DNA from: CAWGCE01 sp964480915
GTDB taxonomy: Bacteria > Planctomycetota > Planctomycetia > Pirellulales > Pirellulaceae
Assembly (NCBI GenBank): GCA_964480915.1
Contig: CAYZRS010000013.1
Coordinates: forward strand, 1-64,000
Direction of reading: 5' to 3'
Length of the DNA: 64,000 nt
Made by a program: the position numbers and the translations under genes. Shown here piece by piece: positions 16,748-24,278 of the stretch (positions are counted from its first letter, which is position 1; each line of letters begins with the position of its first letter). Under the pieces are notes generated by a model. That model saw only the letters and a program-made list of their open reading frames with translations. It made no database searches and was not told the DNA's origin.

Positions 16748-17890
16748 GTGAAACTCTATATTCTCAACAAATTGCCAACCCCTTATACGGACGAAATGTT
16801 TCGCCGGTTGGCTGCTGATCCAGAAATTGATTTGCAAATCTACCACCTCTGGAAAGGCAGCTGGCGACGCCCCTGGAAAACGGAGCTGGCAACCGGCTAT
16901 CCCAATAAATACATGAACGTCGTGTGTGGAATCGATTGGGAGTTCCTACGCCGCACTTGGCGTGAGAAAGAGGCCGCATTCATCATCGCCGACTGGGGGC
17001 ATCTTCCCAGCTTGGCGCTCATTGCAGCTCGCCTAGCTCGTGGCCGCAACGTGGCGATCTGGACCGACACTCCTCAAGAGACAATCAAGCGAGCTTGGCC
17101 CAAACATCAACTGAGAAAAGCGCTCCTGCACTGGCTCTTGCCACGCGTCACCATGATCTTCGCGCCTGGCAAGGTGGCACACGATGTCCTTGTCACGATG
17201 GGGGTTCGCAGCGAACAGATCGTCGACTTGCCATTCATGGTCGACATTCATTACCCAGTCACTCGACAGTCCGATCCGGACGTTCAAAACGCGGCGCGCG
17301 ATCTACGAGCACTCGTTGGCTGCCAAGAGCGAGGAATCGTTTTTTCGATGATCTCGACGATCTACACCTCGGTCAAAGGGCAAGATGTCGGCATTGAAGC
17401 TTTTGCCCAATGTGTCAAGAAACATGAAGGCCAGTTAGGATTACTAATCGTCGGCGAGGGGCCCGATCGCGAGAAGATGGAACAACTCGTCCAAGAACTT
17501 GAGATCGAGCAGCATGTCGCCTTCGTCGGTTGGAAAGAGCCTGCCGAGATGGACGAAGTTTACGCCGCCACCGACGTTGTCCTGCATCCTTCCCGACGTG
17601 ACGCTTACCCACTCGTCGTTGTGGAGGCGATGAGTTGGAGCAAACCAGTCATTGGATCCGACGTGTGCGGTAGCGTCATTGACCGCGTCGAGGATGGTTA
17701 CAATGGCTATTCGTTTCCGTCGGGTGACGTGGCCGCGTTGACGGGGGTACTCGACAAAGTCGCCGCCGATGCAGCGCACGTTCGTGACATGGGCAAACAG
17801 GCTCGCGCGACAGCCGAAGCATGGCCGTTGGAACGAGGGGTGGAAATACTAAAATCCAATGCAAGGCGTGCATTGGAGATGGATCAATAA
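16748..17890 (+). CDS. Glycosyltransferase family 4 protein
   Basis: 380 residues from GTG 16748. The start is chosen because it opens immediately into the first beta-strand (KLYILNKLPTPYTDEMF); the frame also extends to 16622, but that part reads like non-coding sequence. The GT4 C-terminal lobe contains LLIVGEGPDREKMEQL, VAFVGWKEPAEMDEVY and the donor-binding DVVLHPSRRDAYPLVVVEAM with the E-x7-E pattern. It is predicted to be a cytoplasmic retaining glycosyltransferase for the repeat unit. It is followed 53 bp later by the second polymerase-like gene, a likely co-transcribed pair. Confidence 0.87.
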   Translation: MKLYILNKLPTPYTDEMFRRLAADPEIDLQIYHLWKGSWRRPWKTELATGYPNKYMNVVCGIDWEFLRRTWREKEAAFIIADWGHLPSLALIAARLARGRNVAIWTDTPQETIKRAWPKHQLRKALLHWLLPRVTMIFAPGKVAHDVLVTMGVRSEQIVDLPFMVDIHYPVTRQSDPDVQNAARDLRALVGCQERGIVFSMISTIYTSVKGQDVGIEAFAQCVKKHEGQLGLLIVGEGPDREKMEQLVQELEIEQHVAFVGWKEPAEMDEVYAATDVVLHPSRRDAYPLVVVEAMSWSKPVIGSDVCGSVIDRVEDGYNGYSFPSGDVAALTGVLDKVAADAAHVRDMGKQARATAEAWPLERGVEILKSNARRALEMDQ

Positions 17891-17943
17891 CGGTGGGACT
17901 TCGCCCACGTGTGAATATCCGAATCGATCAGAACAGGTAAATT

Positions 17944-19215
17944 GTGGCAACCCAACGCGTCTCGATGCCGACTCGTCTTTTGCAATTATGTGCGATCATC
18001 TTGATCGCGACATCATTTTCTTATGTCGACACAAGTCTTCGTATTGCCGCGGGCGTTCAAGTCACTCGAACGCATACGATTTACCGAATTGTGCCCATCG
18101 CCATGGTGGGACTGCTTTCGGCGTTAGCCGCTCATCGACAAATCGGCAGGATCCTAAGGCAGATGCTCAATCCGCCGATTCTCTGGTGGACTTGGTTCGC
18201 GATCGTTGCCATCGTGAGCGGTTTTCTATCCGACATTGCGCCACTTTGGTCGGCGTGGAAGTGTACCGAATTGCTAGTGGCGATGTTTTGGGCCTCGACA
18301 GTACTCGTTATCAGTCATCACGAACAATCGGGACGAGTCGTCGAAAAGTGCTTCGAAGCGGTCATTGGGCTTTGTTATTTTATCTCGTGCTGGACGTTAA
18401 TGTTTGCGATTTCTCAAGGTGCCAGTCAGTACCTGTCGGGGGCAGAACGGCTACAACTTGACTGGCCGGGAATCAATGCGATCAACCTCTCGGTCATGGC
18501 CGCCTTTGCCATCGTCGGTGTTTGGCTGACTTTTCGAAGACTCAATGCATTCATGGTCATGGCATTGATAGCGCCACCGCTCATCGTCATCGTGATGGCA
18601 CGATCCCGGACCGGATTGTTAGGGCTCGCGTTAGCCGGCGGCTATTCGATTTTCACTCAACGTGTCAAAGCCTCGTACCGATTCATTTTTGTCGGCCTGA
18701 TGGTTGCGATGCTGGGCGTGTTTGTGTTGAACGCCGACATGCGAGAAAATTTTCGCATGTCGAGCCTGTCAGAACTGCTTAAACTGTCGGGCAGAATCCA
18801 AACGGAAAAGGGGGATTCGGCTTGGGCAGAATGCATCAGCAGAATCGGCGAATCGCCCTTCATCGGGCATGGGTTCCTCAATATGACGAGGTTCATGTAC
18901 CGCGGCAAACGGGTGGTTGGAGACAACGGTTTTCTCCATGCCCTCGTATCGGCCGGCTTTGTCGGCGCGTTACCGATGATGTGTTACGCCGTGGGGCTGT
19001 TCGTGGTCTGGTTCCGGATGGGCGCAGCAGGGATGGCTGGGCATCATTCAAATCGCCTGTTTGGGTTTGGCTCCAGCGCGGCCTGCATTGCCTTTTTGAA
19101 AGCCATGACGACGAATTCACTGACGTCGAGTGACTTTGCGATGGTCCTATTTCTTCTCAGCGCAGCTGCCGTTGTGATTCTCAGGCAACCTTACTGCCGG
19201 CAATCGTCGGCTTAG
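17944..19215 (+). CDS. O-antigen ligase/polymerase (Wzy)-like membrane protein
   Basis: 423 residues from GTG 17944 (AGG about eight bases upstream); ATG 17968 is an alternative. About ten to twelve hydrophobic helices and the Wzy_C pattern are visible: MARSRTGLLGLALAGG followed by a periplasmic loop with GHGFLNMTRF and GDNGFLHALVSAGFVGALP. It is half the length of the polymerase-like protein at 4474 and lacks its TPR extension. One of the two may polymerise the repeat and the other ligate it to an acceptor; the sequence alone does not decide which. Confidence 0.8.
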   Translation: MATQRVSMPTRLLQLCAIILIATSFSYVDTSLRIAAGVQVTRTHTIYRIVPIAMVGLLSALAAHRQIGRILRQMLNPPILWWTWFAIVAIVSGFLSDIAPLWSAWKCTELLVAMFWASTVLVISHHEQSGRVVEKCFEAVIGLCYFISCWTLMFAISQGASQYLSGAERLQLDWPGINAINLSVMAAFAIVGVWLTFRRLNAFMVMALIAPPLIVIVMARSRTGLLGLALAGGYSIFTQRVKASYRFIFVGLMVAMLGVFVLNADMRENFRMSSLSELLKLSGRIQTEKGDSAWAECISRIGESPFIGHGFLNMTRFMYRGKRVVGDNGFLHALVSAGFVGALPMMCYAVGLFVVWFRMGAAGMAGHHSNRLFGFGSSAACIAFLKAMTTNSLTSSDFAMVLFLLSAAAVVILRQPYCRQSSA

Positions 19216-19437
19216 TACCGAAGGCCTGACGAATGACGATTTGGTCTTCAATCGGTTGCCGTGGCACACCTTTTGCGACCTGTTTACTGTGTCGAACGAG
19301 TCCTGCTGCAATCCGCCTTAAGACTGGAACAATTCGATTAACCGAATCGCGCTGAGTTCTACGATGTTGCCCAAACACAACAGAACGAATTCGGCCGCCG
19401 ACAATTCGTCGCGCTCACAATCCTACCGTAGACTCGC

Positions 19438-20622
19438 ATGAAAATTCTCTGGCTTCACAATGCAGCTCGCGCCGGCCACACCGGGGGTGAAGATACCGTC
19501 GCCCGCATGGAAGAAGCTCTGCTACGCTCACGCGGAGAAGAGATCATCAAGTACGATCGACGGAATGATGAATACAATGACTACAGCCTGTGGGAAAAAG
19601 CCTCACTCTTTTGGAATACCAGCTGGTCAAAACGATCTTACGACGACATTTCCAAGCTGATTCACGAGCACCGCCCTGAAGTGGCTCATGTCCACAATTA
19701 CTTTCCGTTGTTATCACCAGCCGCTTTTTGGGCCTGCCACGACAACGACGTCCCGGTCGTTTTGACACTGCACAACTATCGGATGCAATGTTGCAACGGA
19801 ATATTTCATCGCAACGGGAAACACTGCCACGAGTGCATTGAGCATGGCGCCTGGCGTGGAGTTCGCTACGGTTGTGTGAATGACTCGAAAGCTCAGACGG
19901 CCGCCGCGGCTTTGATGATTCAGACTCACCATCGCAAACAGACGTGGCACAAAGCCGTAACACGCTACATCGGACTCACGGAATACGGCATCCGTCCATT
20001 TCTCGAAATGGGCATTTCACGAGACAAGATCGATATCAAGCCTCACTTCATTGATCCCGATCCGGGCATCGGTACCGACCGGGGTTACGCCATGTACGTC
20101 GGGCGATTGATCGAGAACAAAGGGATTCGACAACTGATTGACGTGTGGCCCAAAATCGATGACTTACCTTTGAAGGTAATTGGCGAAGGCCCTATCGGCG
20201 ACGACCTTCGCGAGCAGGCGAAAGCGACAAATGCCAACGTCGAGTTCCTGGGCCTACAACCCACGGCGGAAGTACTCAACCAACTGCATGGTGCCCGCAT
20301 GCTGCTGGTACCTTCGTTGCACCACGAGGGCTTTCCTCGTGTTGTCACCGAGGGACTCGCTTGCGGGGTCCCCATCGTCTGCAGCGACGTCGAACCATTG
20401 CCAGGAATCGTCCAACATGGTGAGACGGGAATGGTGTTTGAGGCTCGAAACCTTAGCGACCTGCATGCAAAGATCGAACAAATCAACGACAATTCGGAAC
20501 AACGGGCAATGATGCGCATTGCGGCTCGAGCCGACTACGAAAGCCATTACAACGCTGCCAGTAACTACGATCGACTGATCGAAATCTATCGACATGCTAT
20601 GGCTGTCGAATCTGTTCACTAA
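19438..20622 (+). CDS. Glycosyltransferase family 4 protein
   Basis: 394 residues starting at ATG 19438 with MKILWLHNAARAGHTGGED, a typical GT4 start with the Gly-rich loop. The N-terminal lobe has HVHNYFPLLSPA and VLTLHNYRMQCCNG, and a Cys/His cluster (CNGIFHRNGKHCHECIEHG, near residues 118-140) found in a subset of capsule glycosyltransferases. The C-terminal lobe has YVGRLIENKGIRQLIDVWP, LKVIGEGP and LLVPSLHHEGFPRVVTEGLACG (the donor-binding E-x7-E region). It is predicted to act on the cytoplasmic side in repeat-unit assembly. The 222-bp gap upstream shows no clear promoter or terminator. Confidence 0.88.
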   Translation: MKILWLHNAARAGHTGGEDTVARMEEALLRSRGEEIIKYDRRNDEYNDYSLWEKASLFWNTSWSKRSYDDISKLIHEHRPEVAHVHNYFPLLSPAAFWACHDNDVPVVLTLHNYRMQCCNGIFHRNGKHCHECIEHGAWRGVRYGCVNDSKAQTAAAALMIQTHHRKQTWHKAVTRYIGLTEYGIRPFLEMGISRDKIDIKPHFIDPDPGIGTDRGYAMYVGRLIENKGIRQLIDVWPKIDDLPLKVIGEGPIGDDLREQAKATNANVEFLGLQPTAEVLNQLHGARMLLVPSLHHEGFPRVVTEGLACGVPIVCSDVEPLPGIVQHGETGMVFEARNLSDLHAKIEQINDNSEQRAMMRIAARADYESHYNAASNYDRLIEIYRHAMAVESVH

Positions 20623-20658
20623 TTCAATACTGACTCTCTTCGAAAACTGGAGACCCCT

Positions 20659-21627
20659 GTGGATCTATCTCAAGCACACATTCTTGTGACCGGCGGAGCC
20701 GGATTCATTGGCTCGCACCTGACCGACCGACTCATCGAAAGCGGTGCCAAGGTACGGATCCTGGACAATTTGCTGACTGGCGACCGCCAGAACTTGAATC
20801 CCAAGGCAGAATTCATCGAAGGCGACATCCGCGACCAGGCGACCGTCGAGAAAGCACTCGACGGAATCGACGTTGTCTATCACCTCGCGGCACAGATCAA
20901 TCCGGCCAAAGCGGTTGAAGATCCGATGTTCGACTTTGATATCAATGTGAAAGGGACGCTGGTCCTCTTGCTGGCAGCGGTCGAAAAGAAGATCCAAAAA
21001 TTCGTCATGGCTTCTACCAATCTCTATGGCAATGCGGACGTGCCTGAGATGAAAGAGTCGTTTCCTACCCTGGCGACGCGAGGCACCTTGCTTTCTCCTT
21101 ACGCTGCCGCCAAGGCGTCTGCCGAAACGTACCTAAAAGTCGCCAATGACGAGCTGGGTCTGCCGACCGTGCGCTGCCGTTTCACTAACGTCTTTGGACC
21201 TCGCCAACTGACAAAATCGGAATCTGGCGTCATCGCAATTTTCACGAAACTGGCCCTCCAGAACAAAGACTTAAAAATCTTCGGCGATGGTCAACAAACG
21301 CGTGACTTTGTCTTTATCTCTGATCTCGTCAGCGGCCTGATCGCTGCTGGTCAGAGCGAAGAGGCCAATGGAGGTGTTTATAATCTTGGCATCGGCGTCG
21401 AAACTTCGATCGCTCATCTAGCGGAACGCATTCGAGATCTTTGCAAAGCCGACATCAAAATTGAATTCGCCGGTGAGCGAGCGGCCGATTTCCGCCGTAT
21501 TAAGCCTGATTTGACGCTTTCGAAACAGATCTTGGGTTATGAACCGAAAGTCTCGCTCGACGAAGGTCTCGCGCTTTATATCGACTGGTACCGCGAAACG
21601 ATGCTTCCCAAAATCCTTGCGAGCTAA
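20659..21627 (+). CDS. NAD-dependent epimerase/dehydratase (UDP-sugar 4-epimerase-like, extended SDR)
   Basis: 322 residues from GTG 20659, with GGAG six bases upstream. The N-terminal NAD(P)-binding motif TGGAGFIGSHL and the catalytic pair Tyr148/Lys152 in LSPYAAAKASAE mark an extended SDR, together with the substrate-region block TRDFVFISDLVSGL. It converts a nucleotide sugar, most likely UDP-glucose/galactose or their N-acetyl or uronic forms, giving a precursor for the glycan built by the neighbouring glycosyltransferases. The next gene starts 7 bp after the stop, so they are probably co-transcribed. Confidence 0.9.
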   Translation: MDLSQAHILVTGGAGFIGSHLTDRLIESGAKVRILDNLLTGDRQNLNPKAEFIEGDIRDQATVEKALDGIDVVYHLAAQINPAKAVEDPMFDFDINVKGTLVLLLAAVEKKIQKFVMASTNLYGNADVPEMKESFPTLATRGTLLSPYAAAKASAETYLKVANDELGLPTVRCRFTNVFGPRQLTKSESGVIAIFTKLALQNKDLKIFGDGQQTRDFVFISDLVSGLIAAGQSEEANGGVYNLGIGVETSIAHLAERIRDLCKADIKIEFAGERAADFRRIKPDLTLSKQILGYEPKVSLDEGLALYIDWYRETMLPKILAS

Positions 21628-21634
21628 ACAGACA

Positions 21635-22819
21635 ATGTCTGATTGTTTCCTGAAACCGCTCAGCGATGTCGAACGGCTGATGGTACGACTCGTGGGCGAA
21701 TCGTCGCGACATGACGTCGCCACCGATGAAATCGCATCGTACGATTTGTCGGCAGATGGAACCCTGTTTGCGATTTGCCAAGCCAATGAAGTGGCTCCGC
21801 ATGTGGGACACGCATTGCGAGAGAAGGGTATCGAGCTACCGGCTGTCTGGCAAGCGGCGCACGACGCTGGCCAACAACGTCTTGAGCTGATGATGTCCGA
21901 GTTAGATCAGGCGGCGCAAGCGTTGCATGAAGCGAACATTCCGATGGTCGCATTGAAGAATGCGGGCATCGCACGAGGGCTGCATGAATGCGCGGCTTGC
22001 TGCCCGATGGGCGATCTCGACGTGCTGGTCGAGCGGCGGTTCTTTCGTCAGGCACACGAAATCATGGTGGCAGCCGGCTTCCAGTTCGAATTCCGCAGCC
22101 CCTTAGAAGCGGCCGAGATTGATGAAGCGGAACTCACCGGAGGTGCCGAGTACTGGAAGCCAATGCCGGACGGTGAGAAGCTCTGGTTCGAGCTTCAGTG
22201 GCGGCCGATTGCAGGCCGTTGGCTACGCCCTGACCAGGAACCGACTGCCGAAGAACTCATGCATCGATCGGTGGCAATCGAAGGGACCGAATGCGATACC
22301 GTCGTACGGTTGCTATCTCCGGAAGACAATCTGCTGCAAGTCGCGGTTCACACGGCGAAGCATACTTATGTCCGAGCCCCCGGATTCCGCTTGCACACGG
22401 ATGTCGATCGGATCGTGCATACTGAGTCCATTAATTGGGAACGGTTTGTCGCCGCGGTGATGGATCGGCAACTGGCAACGGCCGTCTACTTTTCGCTTTG
22501 GATGCCTGCCCAGTTATTCGATACGCCAATTCCGCCAGAAGTGCTGACGGCACTGAAACCAAGCTGGTGGAAACGGGCCTATCTGCAATCCTCGATCAAT
22601 CGAGCCGGCTTGCTGCATCCCGAACGGTCCAAATTTGGGCGAATCGCCTATATTGCCTTCAATGCACTGCTATACGACGACCTTTCAGGCCTGTTGCGGG
22701 GCATTTTCCCCGATAGGACTTGGATGCAGGAGCAATACGGCGTGGACGGGCGTTATTCGATCGCGAGGGCCTATCTGCACCGAATCATCCGCCTCACCAT
22801 TCGCAGATCACGCACCTAA
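21635..22819 (+). CDS. Uncharacterised nucleotidyltransferase family protein (PF14907-like)
   Basis: 394 residues from ATG 21635, 7 bp after the epimerase stop; earlier in-frame starts overlap that gene. The recognisable core is PMVALKNAGIARGLHE followed by CPMGDLDVLVERRFF, which fits the Gly-x-Asp-x-Asp metal site of nucleotidyltransferase-fold proteins of the NTP_transf_5 type. The C-terminal half is alpha-helical with HTAKHTYVRAPGFRLHTDVDRIVH. Members are frequent in exopolysaccharide clusters, but their reaction is not established. It is the last gene of the forward-running polysaccharide block. Confidence 0.72.
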   Translation: MSDCFLKPLSDVERLMVRLVGESSRHDVATDEIASYDLSADGTLFAICQANEVAPHVGHALREKGIELPAVWQAAHDAGQQRLELMMSELDQAAQALHEANIPMVALKNAGIARGLHECAACCPMGDLDVLVERRFFRQAHEIMVAAGFQFEFRSPLEAAEIDEAELTGGAEYWKPMPDGEKLWFELQWRPIAGRWLRPDQEPTAEELMHRSVAIEGTECDTVVRLLSPEDNLLQVAVHTAKHTYVRAPGFRLHTDVDRIVHTESINWERFVAAVMDRQLATAVYFSLWMPAQLFDTPIPPEVLTALKPSWWKRAYLQSSINRAGLLHPERSKFGRIAYIAFNALLYDDLSGLLRGIFPDRTWMQEQYGVDGRYSIARAYLHRIIRLTIRRSRT

Positions 22820-22963
22820 ACCGTTAATTAATAATGACTTAGGATCATTCCACAGAAGTTTCTGGCGAGATATTGACGGCTTATGAAACGAGATTAGGAT
22901 GGGGCATGTACTGAGGCAGAGAAGAGTGCTGCAGGGGAATCCCAAAAAACTTTTCTCACGGGC

Positions 22964-22991
22964 TTGACGCCTTCGAAAGTCTTGGTATCTT
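22964..22991 (+). promoter_or_regulatory. Predicted sigma-70 type promoter
   Basis: The -35 box TTGACG (22964-22969) and -10 box TATCTT (22986-22991) have a 16-bp spacer. Expected transcription start is near 22998, 33 bases before the first hairpin. It is the clearest promoter pair in the window. Confidence 0.65.
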
Positions 22992-22997
22992 AGAGAG

Positions 22998-23105
22998 AGT
23001 TAAAGAAGTCCTACCCAACGAGTACTAGTGACCCACAGCAATAACTGATTCTTTTTCGCGGCAAACGCCGTTGGAAGGTATCAGTTGTCTCTGTGGGTTT
23101 TTTCG
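22998..23105 (+). ncRNA. Candidate small RNA or transcription-attenuating leader
   Basis: Between a good promoter and an intrinsic-terminator-like end lies a transcript of about 105 nt. Its core is a stacked hairpin: ACCCACAG (23031-23038) with CTGTGGGT (23091-23098), an internal loop, AACTGAT (23043-23049) with ATCAGTT (23080-23086), then a distal stem CGGC (23059-23062) with GCCG (23067-23070). It is followed by TTTTTT (23098-23103). No significant ORF lies inside. It could be a free-standing small RNA or the attenuated leader of the PEP-CTERM gene at 23482. I do not recognise it as a known riboswitch class. Confidence 0.45.
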
Positions 23106-23146
23106 TTTTTACACACAGAATTTGAAACTGAACCAAAGAGGGCTCG

Positions 23147-23248
23147 TGGCTCAACACAGCTAAACCGCAAACAACCAACTGATCCCCAATGAAGAGGCGG
23201 GGTTCTTCCATGGTCTGTTTGTAGGTTGGCAGTGTTGAGCCATTTTTT
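23147..23248 (+). terminator. Second long hairpin with T-run (terminator-like)
   Basis: Perfect 11-bp stem TGGCTCAACAC (23147-23157) with GTGTTGAGCCA (23232-23242), then six T residues (23243-23248). The 74-nt loop contains a CCCC/GGGG minor stem (23184-23187 with 23199-23202). The arrangement repeats the logic of the upstream hairpin 44 bp earlier: a large structured domain closed by a stem and a T-run. Confidence 0.45.
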
Positions 23249-23299
23249 ATTGCTAGCTCACCCGAACTAGCAGCTCTGATTTTCTTAAAGAGGTGATTA

Positions 23300-23329
23300 A
23301 TGAGAACAGTTTTCTCCTTCGATTGCTAA
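23300..23329 (+). CDS. Possible 9-residue leader peptide
   Basis: ATG 23300 is preceded at six bases by AGAGG and encodes MRTVFSFDC, then TAA. The stop abuts an inverted repeat GCTAAC/GTTAGC (23325-23341). The good ribosome site in an otherwise non-coding leader suggests translation, but the peptide is too short to judge by composition. Confidence 0.25.
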   Translation: MRTVFSFDC

Positions 23330-23380
23330 CGCGTTGTTAGCAGGAGGAAAGGAAATTGAATTCATTTTTGAGGATGCTTA

Positions 23381-23464
23381 ATGACCAGCAACGGACCGAA
23401 ACGCGGTCCAACTTTGCTTAATCATCTAGTCACTTTCTTAAGTTTTAAAAATCAAGCTACTTAG
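23381..23464 (+). CDS. Possible 27-residue small ORF before the PEP-CTERM gene
   Basis: ATG 23381 lies seven bases after GAGG and encodes a 27-residue peptide (MTSNGPKRGPTLLN... to NQAT). A competing frame starts at TTG 23356 behind an excellent AGGAGGAAAGG and encodes 21 residues ending at 23421. Both end before the PEP-CTERM gene. At most one is likely real; a GGACC/GGTCC hairpin lies inside. Confidence 0.22.
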   Translation: MTSNGPKRGPTLLNHLVTFLSFKNQAT

Positions 23465-23481
23465 CTTCGGAGAATATAATT

Positions 23482-24129
23482 ATGCGTAAAATCAACACAC
23501 TAGCAGCAGTCGTCGTCTTGGCCCTTTCATCGGTTACTTTCGCTGCACCTGGCGACATCACTTGGTTCGACCTCACTGGCTGGACTTCGATCGACAACGG
23601 CATGTCGAATACGTTCACGGACATTGGTGGTTGCGTTGGATGCGACATGACAGTAACCGCGATCGGTGACTTTCCACTTGGCAACGCGGCCACCATGGGC
23701 GGCGAATTTTTGAACGCCGGACACCCAACACCCAATAGCTCGCACTCGTTCCGCTTCGACTTCACCTGCTCGGATCAATATGTCGTCGAAGTCCTGACGA
23801 ACGATAACGAAGAGACCGTGAACGTGTTCATGCCGGGCACCGAGAACTGGTCGCTTGTTTCTGGAAGCAGCCCAGTCGTTTCGCCAATCGGCAGCGGCTT
23901 GATGTTCCAGGGAGTGGCAACTGGCTTCGGATCACCTGGCGTCAGTAACTACCAGGTCTACCCTTCTGGCGACATCAGCACGATTACTGTCACGCATGCT
24001 TCGCTCGACCAACCTGACAAGTTCGAATTCTTCCGCATCGGCAAGATCGAGTCGGTTCCCGAACCAGGTACTTTCAGCCTCATCGGCATGAGCCTGCTTG
24101 GATTGATCGGCATGATCCGACGCAAGTAA
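23482..24129 (+). CDS. PEP-CTERM sorting domain protein
   Basis: 215 residues from ATG 23482 (GGAGAA upstream). It has a Sec signal peptide ending near TFAAP, a Ser/Thr/Asn-rich beta-type mature part, and a C-terminal PEP-CTERM signal: VPEPGTF, then a hydrophobic helix SLIGMSLLGLIGMI, then RRK. The PEP-CTERM system targets proteins to an exosortase that cleaves the C-terminus and is linked to exopolysaccharide production. No exosortase gene is in the window. Its place just behind the polysaccharide cluster fits a matrix-associated surface protein. A second such protein, at 61926-62597, starts its mature part with the same WFD motif. Confidence 0.88.
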   Translation: MRKINTLAAVVVLALSSVTFAAPGDITWFDLTGWTSIDNGMSNTFTDIGGCVGCDMTVTAIGDFPLGNAATMGGEFLNAGHPTPNSSHSFRFDFTCSDQYVVEVLTNDNEETVNVFMPGTENWSLVSGSSPVVSPIGSGLMFQGVATGFGSPGVSNYQVYPSGDISTITVTHASLDQPDKFEFFRIGKIESVPEPGTFSLIGMSLLGLIGMIRRK

Positions 24130-24161
24130 GCAGCTTCTCAGAGACTGAGAAAACAACCGCA

Positions 24162-24194
24162 GGCGGCGATGCCATGAGCATCGTCGCCTTTTTT
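24162..24194 (+). terminator. Rho-independent terminator after the PEP-CTERM gene
   Basis: 11-bp stem with one mismatch (24162-24172 with 24178-24188), loop CATGA, followed by TTTTTT. It lies 32 bp after the stop. Confidence 0.9.
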
Positions 24195-24278
24195 CGTGAT
24201 GCGGGCTAGTTGCAATCGGGGTCTGAGTTACCCAACCGACTTGGTAGACTTGCGGGGTAGTAAGCCCGTGAGAAAACC

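Larger units (their letters stand above)
22820..23481 (+). other. Structured intergenic region upstream of a PEP-CTERM gene
   Basis: 662 bp without a long gene. In order it holds a sigma-70 type promoter (22964-22991), a compound hairpin ending in a T-run (23031-23103), a second long-range hairpin ending in a T-run (23147-23248), a short ORF with a good ribosome site (23300-23329), an inverted repeat GCTAAC/GTTAGC (23325-23341), a very strong purine tract (23342-23352), overlapping short ORFs and a hairpin GGACC/GGTCC (23393-23409). The individual elements are listed separately. Confidence 0.6.
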
